A stretch of 37,710 bases of DNA from Lachnospiraceae bacterium. Its GTDB lineage: Bacteria > Bacillota > Clostridia > Lachnospirales > Lachnospiraceae. Positions 1 to 7,515 of this stretch are shown piece after piece. The position numbers and the translations under genes are program-made. The stretch is from the NCBI GenBank assembly GCA_900757145.1, contig CAAEMT010000034.1:1-37710 (forward strand), in the 5' to 3' direction. Position 1 is the stretch's first letter. Every line of letters begins with the position of its first letter. The notes below the pieces were generated by a model that was given only the letters and a program-made list of their open reading frames with translations, made no database searches and was not told where the DNA came from.

Positions 1-2658
1 AATACAGTAGCTGAGGCAATTGCGCAGTTGAACAGTGCGCAGATATCCGCAACGATTGAGATGGCGGTCGGAAAAGCCGAGTTAAATGCAGGAAAGAAAG
101 AAATTGATGCGGCGCTTGAGCAGGTGCGTGCGCAGAAAGAGACGGCGTACGATCAGACAGACGCTTCGCAGATTATTACAGCCGATATGGTAAAGGGAAT
201 ACTGGCGGCTCAGAATTTCAGTATGCCGGCAGGATACGTGACAGAGGACGGCACAGATTTTCTTGTCCGTATCGGAGATAAGTTTGATAAAACAGATGAT
301 CTGAATAAACTTGTGATTCTCGACCTGCATATCGATGGGATTGATCCGATACTCCTCTCCGATGTTGCAGAAGTAACGGTAATTGATGACAGCGATACTA
401 TATACGCAAAAGTCAATGGCAGAGAAGGCGTTATGTTTACGATGCAGAAGCAGTCCGGTTATTCAACGGGAGACGTATCTAAAAAAATAAAAGAAAAATT
501 CACAGCGCTTGAAACTGCGAATGAAGACGTACATATTATCCGGCTGATGGATCAGGGGATCTACATTGATCTTGTAGTCGATTCTGTCATGGAAAACATG
601 ATTTCAGGAGCAGTGCTTGCCATACTTGTATTGCTTGTATTTTTAAAGAGTTTCCGACCTACCTTCGTTATCGCATGTTCTATTCCGATTAGTATTATGA
701 CGGCGGTAGTTCTGATGTTTTTCAGCGATATTACGCTTAATATTATCTCGCTTTCCGGTCTTGCGCTTGGAATCGGTATGCTCGTAGATAACTCTATTGT
801 AGTGATTGAGAATATCTATCGTCTGCGCTCGGAAGGGTATTCCGCTCCGAAAGCTGCGATTGAAGGAGCGCGTCAGGTCGCAGGGGCGATTGCTGCTTCT
901 ACACTCACAACAATCTGTGTATTTGCTCCGATCGTATTTACGAAAGGAATCACAAGACAGCTTTTCGTAGATATGGGACTGACAATCGCATATTCACTTG
1001 TGGCGAGTCTTGTGATCGCGCTTACCTTTGTACCGATGATGGGCGCAGGACTGCTGAAAAATGTACAGGAAAAACCGAGCCGCTTCTTCGATGCGCTTCA
1101 GAACAGATACGCTGCGCTGCTTCGCGGTTCGCTGAAAGTAAAGTTTCTTGTTCTCTTTGGAGCTGTCGTTCTTCTAGGGCTTTCAGGCTATCTGGCGATC
1201 TCTAAGGGAACGGCATTTATGCCTGAGATGGAGAGTACACAGGTAAGCGTATCGGTGCAGGCGCCGAAGGGAAGTACTCTTGCGCAGACAGGCGCTCTGG
1301 CTGATGAGGTGACTCAGCGTATTCTTGAGATACCGGATGTGACGGACGTAGGGGCGATGAACAGTTCCGGAACAATGGGAGGTATGACAGGAGGCGGTGG
1401 AAGCAGTGAGCGTGAGAATATATCCATGTACGTTCTTTTAAAAGAAGATAAGGAACTTTCAGGAGAGGAGCTTACTGAACAGATACTTAAAAAGACAGCG
1501 GATATTGGCTGTGAGGTAAATGTAGAAACTTCTACGATGGATATGTCTGCGCTTGGCGGCAGCGGAATTTCCGTGAAGATCAAAGGACGCGAGCTTGACA
1601 GGATCAAATCAATGGCTGCTGATGTAGCAAAAATACTTTCAGATGTAGAAGGCACAAAAAATGTTTCAGACGGTATTGAAGAAAAGACACTGGAGCTTCG
1701 TCTTGCGGTGGATAAAAATAAGGCAATGGAATATCAGCTCACGACAGCGCAGGTTTATCAGATGCTCCAGCAGAAGCTTGCTGATGCGTCCAGTGCAACG
1801 ACACTTACGACACTGTCGAAGGATTACTCTGTGTTCGTAGTCAGCGATACCGATGAGACGCTGACGAGGGAGAAAATTAAAAAGCTGACAGTCACTGGAA
1901 AAGATAAAGAGAATAAAGAGGTAGAAGTTCCTCTTTCGGAAATTGTGCAGTTTAAGGATACGGAAGGATTTTCTTCAATTAACCGTGAAGAACAGAGCAG
2001 GTATGTCACGGTAACAGCGGAAGTGGATGATGGATACAATATAGGGCTTGTTTCGGCACAAGCCACGAAGGCACTGGAGAATTACGAAGTGCCTGACGGA
2101 TACAGTATTGAGATGGCAGGTGAGGATGAAACGATCAACGAGGCTATGGGAGAGGTAGCTAAAATGCTCGGATTAGCTGTTGTATTCATGTATCTGATCA
2201 TGGTTGCGCAGTTCCAGTCTCTTCTATCACCGTTTATTGTAATGTTTACGATCCCGCTGGCATTTACGGGCGGATTGTTCGGGCTTTATCTGACCGATAA
2301 TCCGATCAGTGTGATCGCTATGATCGGTTTTGTTATGCTTTCCGGTATCATTGTAAACAACGGTATCGTTCTTGTCGATTATATCAACCAGCTCCGCCGT
2401 CAGGGCATGGAGAAAAAAGAGGCGATAGTGGAAGCAGGGCGCACGAGGCTGCGTCCGATCATTATGACAGCGCTCACTACGATTCTCGGACTTTTGACGA
2501 TGGCGTTCGGCATGGGAATGGGCGCAGACATGATCCAGCCTATGGCGATCGTTACGATCGGCGGTCTGACGTACGGCACATTGCTGACACTTTTTGTGGT
2601 ACCGTGTATCTATGATATTCTAAACCGCAAAAAGGACATCAGGGAAGAGGAGATATAA
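1..2658 (+). CDS. RND-family efflux transporter, inner-membrane permease (5' partial)
   Basis: This is the C-terminal ~885 residues of a proton-driven RND (AcrB/MdtB/SwrC-like) exporter. The reading frame is open from base 1, so the true start and the first transmembrane helix lie outside the window; RND permeases usually have about 1,000–1,200 residues. Two transmembrane blocks are visible, each following an extracytoplasmic porter region. The first block carries the TM4-type motif GLALGIGMLVDN, whose Asp belongs to the family's proton relay. The second block carries VVFMYLIMVAQFQSL and GFVMLSGIIVNNGIVLVDY. Near the visible N-terminus is an Ala/Glu/Lys-rich, probably helical insert (VGKAELNAGKKEIDAALEQ), a form common in Firmicute RND proteins. 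A Gly/Ser-rich stretch (GGMTGGGGSS) lies in the second porter region. Substrate cannot be inferred. The gene ends 27 bp from the convergent AraC gene, with no clear terminator between them. Confidence 0.93.
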   Translation, partial: NTVAEAIAQLNSAQISATIEMAVGKAELNAGKKEIDAALEQVRAQKETAYDQTDASQIITADMVKGILAAQNFSMPAGYVTEDGTDFLVRIGDKFDKTDDLNKLVILDLHIDGIDPILLSDVAEVTVIDDSDTIYAKVNGREGVMFTMQKQSGYSTGDVSKKIKEKFTALETANEDVHIIRLMDQGIYIDLVVDSVMENMISGAVLAILVLLVFLKSFRPTFVIACSIPISIMTAVVLMFFSDITLNIISLSGLALGIGMLVDNSIVVIENIYRLRSEGYSAPKAAIEGARQVAGAIAASTLTTICVFAPIVFTKGITRQLFVDMGLTIAYSLVASLVIALTFVPMMGAGLLKNVQEKPSRFFDALQNRYAALLRGSLKVKFLVLFGAVVLLGLSGYLAISKGTAFMPEMESTQVSVSVQAPKGSTLAQTGALADEVTQRILEIPDVTDVGAMNSSGTMGGMTGGGGSSERENISMYVLLKEDKELSGEELTEQILKKTADIGCEVNVETSTMDMSALGGSGISVKIKGRELDRIKSMAADVAKILSDVEGTKNVSDGIEEKTLELRLAVDKNKAMEYQLTTAQVYQMLQQKLADASSATTLTTLSKDYSVFVVSDTDETLTREKIKKLTVTGKDKENKEVEVPLSEIVQFKDTEGFSSINREEQSRYVTVTAEVDDGYNIGLVSAQATKALENYEVPDGYSIEMAGEDETINEAMGEVAKMLGLAVVFMYLIMVAQFQSLLSPFIVMFTIPLAFTGGLFGLYLTDNPISVIAMIGFVMLSGIIVNNGIVLVDYINQLRRQGMEKKEAIVEAGRTRLRPIIMTALTTILGLLTMAFGMGMGADMIQPMAIVTIGGLTYGTLLTLFVVPCIYDILNRKKDIREEEI

Positions 2659-2685
2659 AGGACAGAAGCGGTACAGAATGCTGTT

Positions 2686-3606
2686 TTACAATCCGCAGCG
2701 TATGCCTGCATGCGCTTTTCTGTACTGCTTCGGTGTCATTTGATATCGCTCTTTGAAATATCGGATGTAGGAGCTTGCGGAGTGGAACCCCACCAGAAGG
2801 GCGATATCTGTGACAGAGCGGTCAGTTGTCGTAAGGAGTACGCTACTCATATGGAGGCGGTATCGGATCAGATACTGATACGGGGATTCCTGCACGAAAC
2901 GGCGAAAACAGCGAAGACACTCTGTTTTGCTGATGTGCGCTGCTGAGGCGAGCGTTTCTACAGATAACTGTTTTTTATAATCCCGATGAATGACAGAGAG
3001 CAGCAGGCGGATGCGTTCATGGTTTTTGACGGGTATCCCCTGCTCCATGTCAGGAAAAAGAGAAATAAACTCCAGCCATAATTTGGTTATCTGGACAGAC
3101 AGCCGGTATTCGTGCCGGCTGTCTGCTTTTTTTGTGAAATACAGACGATCGAGCGCATCAAGCTCTACTAAAAAGCTATTGTACTCCGAAACAGAGCGAT
3201 AGATAGGAGCGCAGGTAAAAGAAGGGTTTTCTGTAAATGAGGCTACGTCTTTTTGCTGCATGATGCTTCCGGAAAAGAACGAGAGCATCCGAACGGGAAT
3301 CAAAAAGCTGTGGTAGTGGCAGTCTCCGATCCCCGATACGCGGTGCAGAGAGTTTCTGTTCAGGAACATGCAGTCGCCTGAGCTCAAAAGAAATTCTTCC
3401 GTATAGACTGTTATCCGTACATTTCCTGATATTACATAGACAAACTGTACCTCTTCATGCCAGTGCAGCATCTGGAAACCCTCATTAGGCGGGACGCAGA
3501 CCTGGCGCCGCACATCGAGTACGAGGAGAGGGAAGCTTGTCGCATCGTATGGATTGTGAGAGTAAACAGGAGAAATATTTGTCAGATCAGAACTGTTGCT
3601 GTACAT
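2686..3606 (-). CDS. AraC-family transcriptional regulator with N-terminal cupin
   Basis: A 306-residue DNA-binding regulator. The N-terminal half is a cupin-like sensing domain (LHWHEEVQFVYVISGNV, then SGDCMFLNRNSLHRV). The C-terminal ~100 residues form the double helix-turn-helix AraC/XylS domain, ending with the typical signature VTDIALLVGFHSASSYIRYFKERYQMTPKQYR (quoted in parts: VTDIALLVGFHS and YFKERYQMTPKQYR). The ATG at 3606 is chosen because a GGAGG site sits 5 nt upstream; a TTG ten codons further upstream would place that site inside the coding sequence. A consensus-like promoter lies at 3662–3690. It is divergent from the Cys-rich/EFR1/HD genes and convergent with the RND pump, so either neighbour could be a target. 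The effector is unknown. Confidence 0.9.
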   Translation of the reverse strand: MYSNSSDLTNISPVYSHNPYDATSFPLLVLDVRRQVCVPPNEGFQMLHWHEEVQFVYVISGNVRITVYTEEFLLSSGDCMFLNRNSLHRVSGIGDCHYHSFLIPVRMLSFFSGSIMQQKDVASFTENPSFTCAPIYRSVSEYNSFLVELDALDRLYFTKKADSRHEYRLSVQITKLWLEFISLFPDMEQGIPVKNHERIRLLLSVIHRDYKKQLSVETLASAAHISKTECLRCFRRFVQESPYQYLIRYRLHMSSVLLTTTDRSVTDIALLVGFHSASSYIRYFKERYQMTPKQYRKAHAGIRCGL

Positions 3607-3661
3607 GGAAACCTCCGTGGTCAGATAAAGTATCAAATGCAGTTTGGCGTTATTTTGATAT

Positions 3662-3690
3662 ATTATAGGCGATAAAAGAGTATTTTACAA
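3662..3690 (-). promoter_or_regulatory. Sigma-A promoter of the AraC-family gene
   Basis: Read on the minus strand, TTGTAA and TATAAT are separated by exactly 17 bp, about 55 bp upstream of the regulator's start codon. On the plus strand of the same gap a perfect TATAAT (3704–3709) has no recognisable -35 at 16–18 bp. That would fit an activator-dependent promoter for the rightward genes, but this is inference. Confidence 0.65.
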
Positions 3691-3793
3691 GAGAATACGG
3701 GCGTATAATGATATTGTAAAAAATTACTGTCAAAACAGATTTTGCGTATATAGCATAGTATACGGGAAAAGGAGATGCATGAAGGAGGAAGCG

Positions 3794-4093
3794 ATGAAGA
3801 TTGATGGAAACGAGATCGAAAAGGCGGCAATGAAAGAGTTTCACAAAGGAAACAGAGCGCAGGGACTGCGCATACAGGAGGAATTTGCCTCGAAATTCCG
3901 CAAGGAATATGCGGACAAGGATCACTGTCCATGTACGAAAGCATGCAGATATCACGGCAACTGTAAAGAATGTGTTGCGATCCACCGGGCGCATGGGGAA
4001 CATGTGCCCAGTTGTATGCGGACTTTGATAAATGAAAAAATCCGTATCCTATCAGAACTGACGGAACATACTTTTGCTGTTCCTGAAAAATAA
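3794..4093 (+). CDS. Small Cys-rich conserved protein, putative metal-binding
   Basis: A 99-residue soluble protein. The N-terminal half is charged and helical (EIEKAAMKEFHKGNRAQG). The C-terminal half holds a dense Cys/His cluster, CPCTKACRYHGNCKECVAIH, followed by H..H and a further Cys (HGEHVPSC). This spacing suggests a zinc- or Fe-S-binding module. I recognise the general type from clostridial genomes but know no demonstrated function. The ATG at 3794 has GGAGG 5 nt upstream; an in-frame ATG at 3779 with AGGAG only 4 nt upstream is the alternative. It precedes the EFR1 flavodoxin/ferredoxin gene by 65 bp, with a promoter in between, so joint transcription is partial at best. Confidence 0.7.
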   Translation: MKIDGNEIEKAAMKEFHKGNRAQGLRIQEEFASKFRKEYADKDHCPCTKACRYHGNCKECVAIHRAHGEHVPSCMRTLINEKIRILSELTEHTFAVPEK

Positions 4094-4094
4094 G

Positions 4095-4123
4095 TGGTTT
4101 CTTCAGATGGTTTGTGATATAAT
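4095..4123 (+). promoter_or_regulatory. Promoter with extended -10 for the EFR1 gene, plus adjacent inverted repeat
   Basis: A perfect TATAAT at 4118–4123 is preceded by an extended TG element and by a weak -35 (TGGTTT) 17 bp upstream. Starting at the last base of the -10, the 6-bp inverted repeat TGGGAA (4123–4128) / TTCCCA (4139–4144) spans the expected transcription start. It could be an operator, but no regulator can be assigned. Confidence 0.5.
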
Positions 4124-4158
4124 GGGAAAATCAAAAAGTTCCCAAAGGAGCAGTGAAA

Positions 4159-4908
4159 ATGGTTTTGTATTTTACCGGAACAGGCAACAGCCGTTATATC
4201 GCAAAAAAGATCGCCGATGAGACGGGTGATGAAACGATAAGCCTGAATGAAAAGATAAAAAATAAGGATCTGCAGATCGTCGGAAAAATGGAACGTCTCG
4301 TTTTTGTTGTTCCGACGTATGGCTGGAGGATTCCGCGCATTGTGAAAAAATGGATCGAGGATGCTCAGTTTGCGGGGACATTCGGCATTCCGGTGTGGTT
4401 TGTGATGGACTGCGGCAGCGAGATCGGCAATGCGGCAAAGTACAATAAGCAGCTTTGCGAGCAGAAAGGTTTTTCTTATATGGGGACTGCCCAGATCGTG
4501 ATGCCGGAAAATTATATTGCGATGTTTGGCGTGCCAATGCCAGAGGAGGCGAAGGAGATCATCCGAAAGGCAGAGCCGGCGATACAGGAGGCTGCGCAGG
4601 CAGTCAGAGACGGAAAAGAATTTCCTCTGCCGAGACGAAACGGATACGACCGCTTCATGAGCTGCGTAGTGAATCCTGTATTTTACCGTTTTTTTGTTAA
4701 AGCAGATCACTTTTATGCGAAAGATACATGTAATGGCTGCGGGAAGTGTAAGCGGCTGTGCCCCCTGAATAATATCGAGCTGAAGAACGGGAAGCCGATA
4801 TGGGGAAGATCATGTACGCACTGTATGGCGTGCATCAGCTATTGCCCGACGCAGGCGATCGAATACGGAAAGAAAAGTGAAGGAAAACCCCGGTATCATT
4901 GCGACTGA
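4159..4908 (+). CDS. EFR1-type flavodoxin/ferredoxin fusion protein
   Basis: A 249-residue cytoplasmic electron-transfer protein. The N-terminal ~150 residues are flavodoxin-like, opening with the FMN-phosphate loop FTGTGNS. The C-terminus has two 4Fe-4S motifs: CNGCGKCKRLCP, then CTHCMACISYCP. Proteins of this architecture are common in anaerobic Clostridia, and their partners are mostly unknown. The ATG at 4159 is preferred over the GTG two codons upstream because AAAGGAG lies 8 nt from the ATG but only 2 nt from the GTG. The HD-domain gene follows after 28 bp and is probably co-transcribed. Confidence 0.88.
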   Translation: MVLYFTGTGNSRYIAKKIADETGDETISLNEKIKNKDLQIVGKMERLVFVVPTYGWRIPRIVKKWIEDAQFAGTFGIPVWFVMDCGSEIGNAAKYNKQLCEQKGFSYMGTAQIVMPENYIAMFGVPMPEEAKEIIRKAEPAIQEAAQAVRDGKEFPLPRRNGYDRFMSCVVNPVFYRFFVKADHFYAKDTCNGCGKCKRLCPLNNIELKNGKPIWGRSCTHCMACISYCPTQAIEYGKKSEGKPRYHCD

Positions 4909-4936
4909 AGATAACAGGTAAGGAGGCAGGAAAGAA

Positions 4937-5527
4937 GTGCAGGAGAGACTGAAAAAGCAGATCGATTTTATTCTGGAGATTGACAAAGAGAAAAATATAT
5001 TCCGGCAGACACATCTTTCAAATCATGGACGAAACGAAAATGACGCAGAGCATGCATGGCATATGGCGGTGATGGCATATCTTCTGCAGGAGTATTCCAA
5101 TGAGCCGATCGATGTCGCGCGCGTGATGCTGATGTGCCTGACACATGATGTAGTAGAGATCGATGCAGGAGATACGTACGCTTACGATGCAGAAGGCAAA
5201 AAGACACAGAAGATGCGTGAGGATGCAGCGAAGGAACGTATTTATTCTCTTCTGCCCGAGGATCAGAAGGAAAAACTGGTCGCGATCTTTGACGAATTTG
5301 AAGCAAATGAAACTGCGGAGGCAAAGTTTGCTCATGCGATGGACAATCTCCAGCCGCTGCTTTTGAATAACAGCAACGATGGAAACGACTGGAAGGAACA
5401 TGGCGTATCGGCAGCTCAGGTATATGGGCGGCAGTCCCAAACAAAGGAGGGCTCTGAGACTCTTTATGAGCTGACGGATCAGCTGATCCGGGAAAATATC
5501 GAAAAGGGGACTATCAGGAAAGAATAA
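4937..5527 (+). CDS. HD-domain hydrolase, YfbR/HDDC2-like putative 5'-nucleotidase
   Basis: A 196-residue protein of the HD phosphohydrolase superfamily. The four metal ligands can be followed: His in NDAEHAWHMAV (about residues 39–42), the His-Asp pair in CLTHDVVE (H70, D71), and the later Asp in HAMDNLQPLLLN. Relatives such as E. coli YfbR dephosphorylate deoxyribonucleoside monophosphates; that activity here is inferred from the family. The start is GTG, with AAGGAGG 10 nt upstream. It probably forms a two-gene unit with the EFR1 gene. No terminator is seen before the next promoter at 5536. Confidence 0.85.
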   Translation: MQERLKKQIDFILEIDKEKNIFRQTHLSNHGRNENDAEHAWHMAVMAYLLQEYSNEPIDVARVMLMCLTHDVVEIDAGDTYAYDAEGKKTQKMREDAAKERIYSLLPEDQKEKLVAIFDEFEANETAEAKFAHAMDNLQPLLLNNSNDGNDWKEHGVSAAQVYGRQSQTKEGSETLYELTDQLIRENIEKGTIRKE

Positions 5528-5535
5528 AAATGCGA

Positions 5536-5564
5536 TTGCTTTTTGAAAGAAGCTGTGCTATACT
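5536..5564 (+). promoter_or_regulatory. Promoter of the ABC-F leader
   Basis: TTGCTT and TATACT are spaced 17 bp apart, and the -10 is extended by TGC. The expected transcription start is near 5571, which gives the ABC-F mRNA a leader of about 330 nt. An 8-bp inverted repeat, AAGCTGTG (5550–5557) / CACAGCTT (5590–5597), brackets the -10 and start site and may be an operator. Confidence 0.6.
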
Positions 5565-5617
5565 TCGTCCCAGAAGATAAAGAAAGGGACACAGCTTTGT
5601 TGTGTAAAGGTGACGAA

Positions 5618-5629
5618 ATGTTCAGATAA
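5618..5629 (+). CDS. Leader micro-ORF Met-Phe-Arg-stop
   Basis: ATG TTC AGA TAA is preceded by AAAGGTG with a 5-nt spacer, a good ribosome binding site that serves no other reading frame. Its stop codon lies inside the 5' arm of the long leader hairpin. It is most plausibly a sensor of ribosome stalling for the downstream ABC-F gene rather than a source of functional peptide. Confidence 0.5.
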   Translation: MFR

Positions 5630-5798
5630 TCTTTTTTGGTTTGTAACAGAATAATAAGATCAGAGAGCTTGCCGGTTCTCGCTGTTTCTGTGTGCCAAAT
5701 CAGATTATAGAACAATTTGAAGCCTGTTGCAGTGATGTAGATACTGTATATACTGTATATCTGTGTCTGTTTTTACATATAGGTTTCTTTTTGTGTAC

Positions 5799-5831
5799 AA
5801 ATCTGTTTTCGGTTGCGAAAACAGATTTTTT
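5799..5831 (+). terminator. Intrinsic terminator within the ABC-F leader (attenuator)
   Basis: A perfect 12-bp stem, AAATCTGTTTTC / GAAAACAGATTT, has a 6-nt loop (GGTTGC) and runs into six T residues. It ends 70 bp upstream of the ABC-F start codon and downstream of the promoter, so it must be bypassed for expression. Confidence 0.8.
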
Positions 5832-5901
5832 GTGTCATAGGAAAGGCATAGAAAAGTATTACAGACGGCGTCATTTCCGGCAGATAAGAGGAGGGATTGC
5901 T

Positions 5902-7515
5902 ATGCTGCAGATCAGGAATCTGAACATAACGCATAAAAAGGACCTGCGCACGATCGTGAATGATTTTTCTTTTGCGCTAAATATTGGGGATCGTGCCGTA
6001 ATGATTGGAGAAGAAGGAAACGGAAAATCGACGCTTTTGAAATGGATCGTTGATCCTGAGATGATCGCCCCATATGCGGAAGCATCGGGGGAGCGTATCT
6101 GTGATGGAGAGAAGATCGGCTATCTTCCGCAGGAGCTTCCAGTAGAGGACAGGCAGAAAAGCGTTTACGACTATTTTTGTGAGGAGCCGTTCTTTTGGGA
6201 GCAGACGCCGGCAGAACTTGGCGCGCTGGCGAGAGAACTTCATTTGCCAAAGGATTTTTATTACAGAGATCAGAAAGTCGGGACACTCTCAGGGGGAGAA
6301 AGGATCAAGCTTCAGATGGCGCGGATCCTGATGAGTCATCCAACGGTGCTTTTGCTTGATGAGCCGTCGAATGACATCGATCTGGAGACGCTTGCCTGGC
6401 TGGAGCGTCAGATACTTACAGCAGATGTTCCTGTTTTGTATATTTCCCACGATGAGACATTGATTGAGCGGACGGCAAATGTCATTATCCACATGGAGCA
6501 GATAAGAAGAAAATCCGTCAGCCGTCATACGATCGTGCGGACGGGGTACCGCGAATATATGAAAAACCGCAAAGAGCAGTTTGAAAAACAGCGTGCTGAG
6601 GCTCGCAATGAGAGACGGCAGGAAAAAATCAGGCAGGAAAAATTCAGGCAGATACAGCAGAGGGTAGAGCATGAGCAAAATGCCGTTTCCCGTCAGGATC
6701 CACACGGAGGACAATTGCTCAAGAAAAAGATGAAGGCAGTAAAATCGCTGCAATACCGTTATGAGCGCGAAGCGAAGGACATGACGCAGATACCGGAGGC
6801 GGAAGAAGCTGTGTTTATAAAATTCGGGGAAAATATCAGTATGCCATCGGGAAAGACAGTACTTGATCTGCATTTGAAGAACCTGAGCGTTTGTAAAACA
6901 CAAAAAAGCCTGACAGATTCTTTGAAAAACAGTAAAGAAGATCAGGTAGAAGGTACGGCGGATACGGTACTTGCAAAGGAGATTTCTCTGCGTGTGAAGG
7001 GCAGTGAGAAGGTATGCATTATCGGAAAAAATGGGGCGGGAAAAACGACCTTACTAAGACAGATCGCACAGGAGCTTCTTTTACGGGAAGATATCCACGC
7101 TGCATATATGCCGCAGAATTACGACGAGATGCTTGACATGGAAAAAACGCCAGTGGAGTTTTTGTGTGTGACAGGAGATAGGGAAGAGATCACGAGGATA
7201 CGCACGTATCTCGGCTCTATGAAATATACGGCAGACGAGATGAGTCATCCAATGGCAGAGCTTTCCGGCGGTCAGAAAGCGAAAGTTCTGCTGTTGAAAA
7301 TGAGCATGTCCGGCGCGGACGTACTGATCCTTGACGAGCCTACGAGAAATTTTTCACCGCTTTCCGGTCCGGTGATCCGCGGCGTTCTTGCAGCTTACGG
7401 CGGGGCAGTCATCAGCATCTCACACGACAGAAAATATATATCGCAGGTCTGTGACACGGTCTATGAGCTTACACCGGACGGACTTATCAAACAGGAGGAA
7501 AGTGTGTACGAATGA
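5902..7515 (+). CDS. ABC-F family ATPase, probable ribosome-protection or translation factor
   Basis: A 537-residue soluble protein with two ABC domains in tandem and no membrane segments. Domain 1 has Walker A GEEGNGKST (residues 36–44), signature LSGGERIKLQMA and Walker B VLLLDEPSND. A basic, coiled-coil linker follows (about residues 205–285, rich in Arg/Lys/Gln). Domain 2 has Walker A GKNGAGKTT, signature LSGGQKAKVLL and Walker B VLILDEP followed by TRNFSPLSGP, a segment typical of the Lsa/Msr side of ABC-F. These proteins act on the ribosome, either displacing antibiotics or assisting translation. The ATG at 5902 is chosen because GAGGAGGG lies just upstream; the frame is open further 5' but crosses the terminator. 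The attenuator leader supports drug-inducible expression. The 3' end overlaps the next gene by 4 nt. Confidence 0.88.
   Translation: MLQIRNLNITHKKDLRTIVNDFSFALNIGDRAVMIGEEGNGKSTLLKWIVDPEMIAPYAEASGERICDGEKIGYLPQELPVEDRQKSVYDYFCEEPFFWEQTPAELGALARELHLPKDFYYRDQKVGTLSGGERIKLQMARILMSHPTVLLLDEPSNDIDLETLAWLERQILTADVPVLYISHDETLIERTANVIIHMEQIRRKSVSRHTIVRTGYREYMKNRKEQFEKQRAEARNERRQEKIRQEKFRQIQQRVEHEQNAVSRQDPHGGQLLKKKMKAVKSLQYRYEREAKDMTQIPEAEEAVFIKFGENISMPSGKTVLDLHLKNLSVCKTQKSLTDSLKNSKEDQVEGTADTVLAKEISLRVKGSEKVCIIGKNGAGKTTLLRQIAQELLLREDIHAAYMPQNYDEMLDMEKTPVEFLCVTGDREEITRIRTYLGSMKYTADEMSHPMAELSGGQKAKVLLLKMSMSGADVLILDEPTRNFSPLSGPVIRGVLAAYGGAVISISHDRKYISQVCDTVYELTPDGLIKQEESVYE

Larger units (their letters stand above)
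5571..5901 (+). promoter_or_regulatory. Attenuator-type leader RNA of the ABC-F gene
   Basis: This ~330-nt stretch holds no full-length gene but is highly organised. In order it contains a small hairpin ACACA/TGTGT (5589–5605), a ribosome binding site plus a three-codon ORF (5618–5629), a long imperfect hairpin (5626–5708), a 9-bp tandem repeat (5742–5759) and an intrinsic terminator (5799–5831). The long hairpin pairs ATAATCT/AGATTAT, TTTGG/CCAAA, AACAG/CTGTT and GAGAGC/GTTCTC. Its first arm overlaps the stop codon of the small ORF, so a ribosome stalled there would open its base. The freed CAGATT (5701–5706) is complementary to AATCTG (5800–5805) in the terminator's left arm, giving a candidate antiterminator. 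Antibiotic-inducible ABC-F genes are known to use such leaders; the switch itself is inference. Confidence 0.65.

Noticed and set aside
3952..4710. A 252-codon minus-strand reading frame
   Set aside because: It lies antisense to the EFR1 and Cys-rich genes, its translation has no recognisable domain, and no ribosome binding site supports it.
5742..5759. 9-bp tandem repeat (ATACTGTAT twice) as an operator
   Set aside because: It lies inside the transcribed leader, well away from the promoter, and may be chance AT-rich sequence.
5692..5901. N-terminal extension of the ABC-F protein by 70 codons
   Set aside because: The frame is open, but it runs through the intrinsic terminator, has no ribosome binding site, and the ATG at 5902 has a strong one. 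The extension has no ABC-like content.
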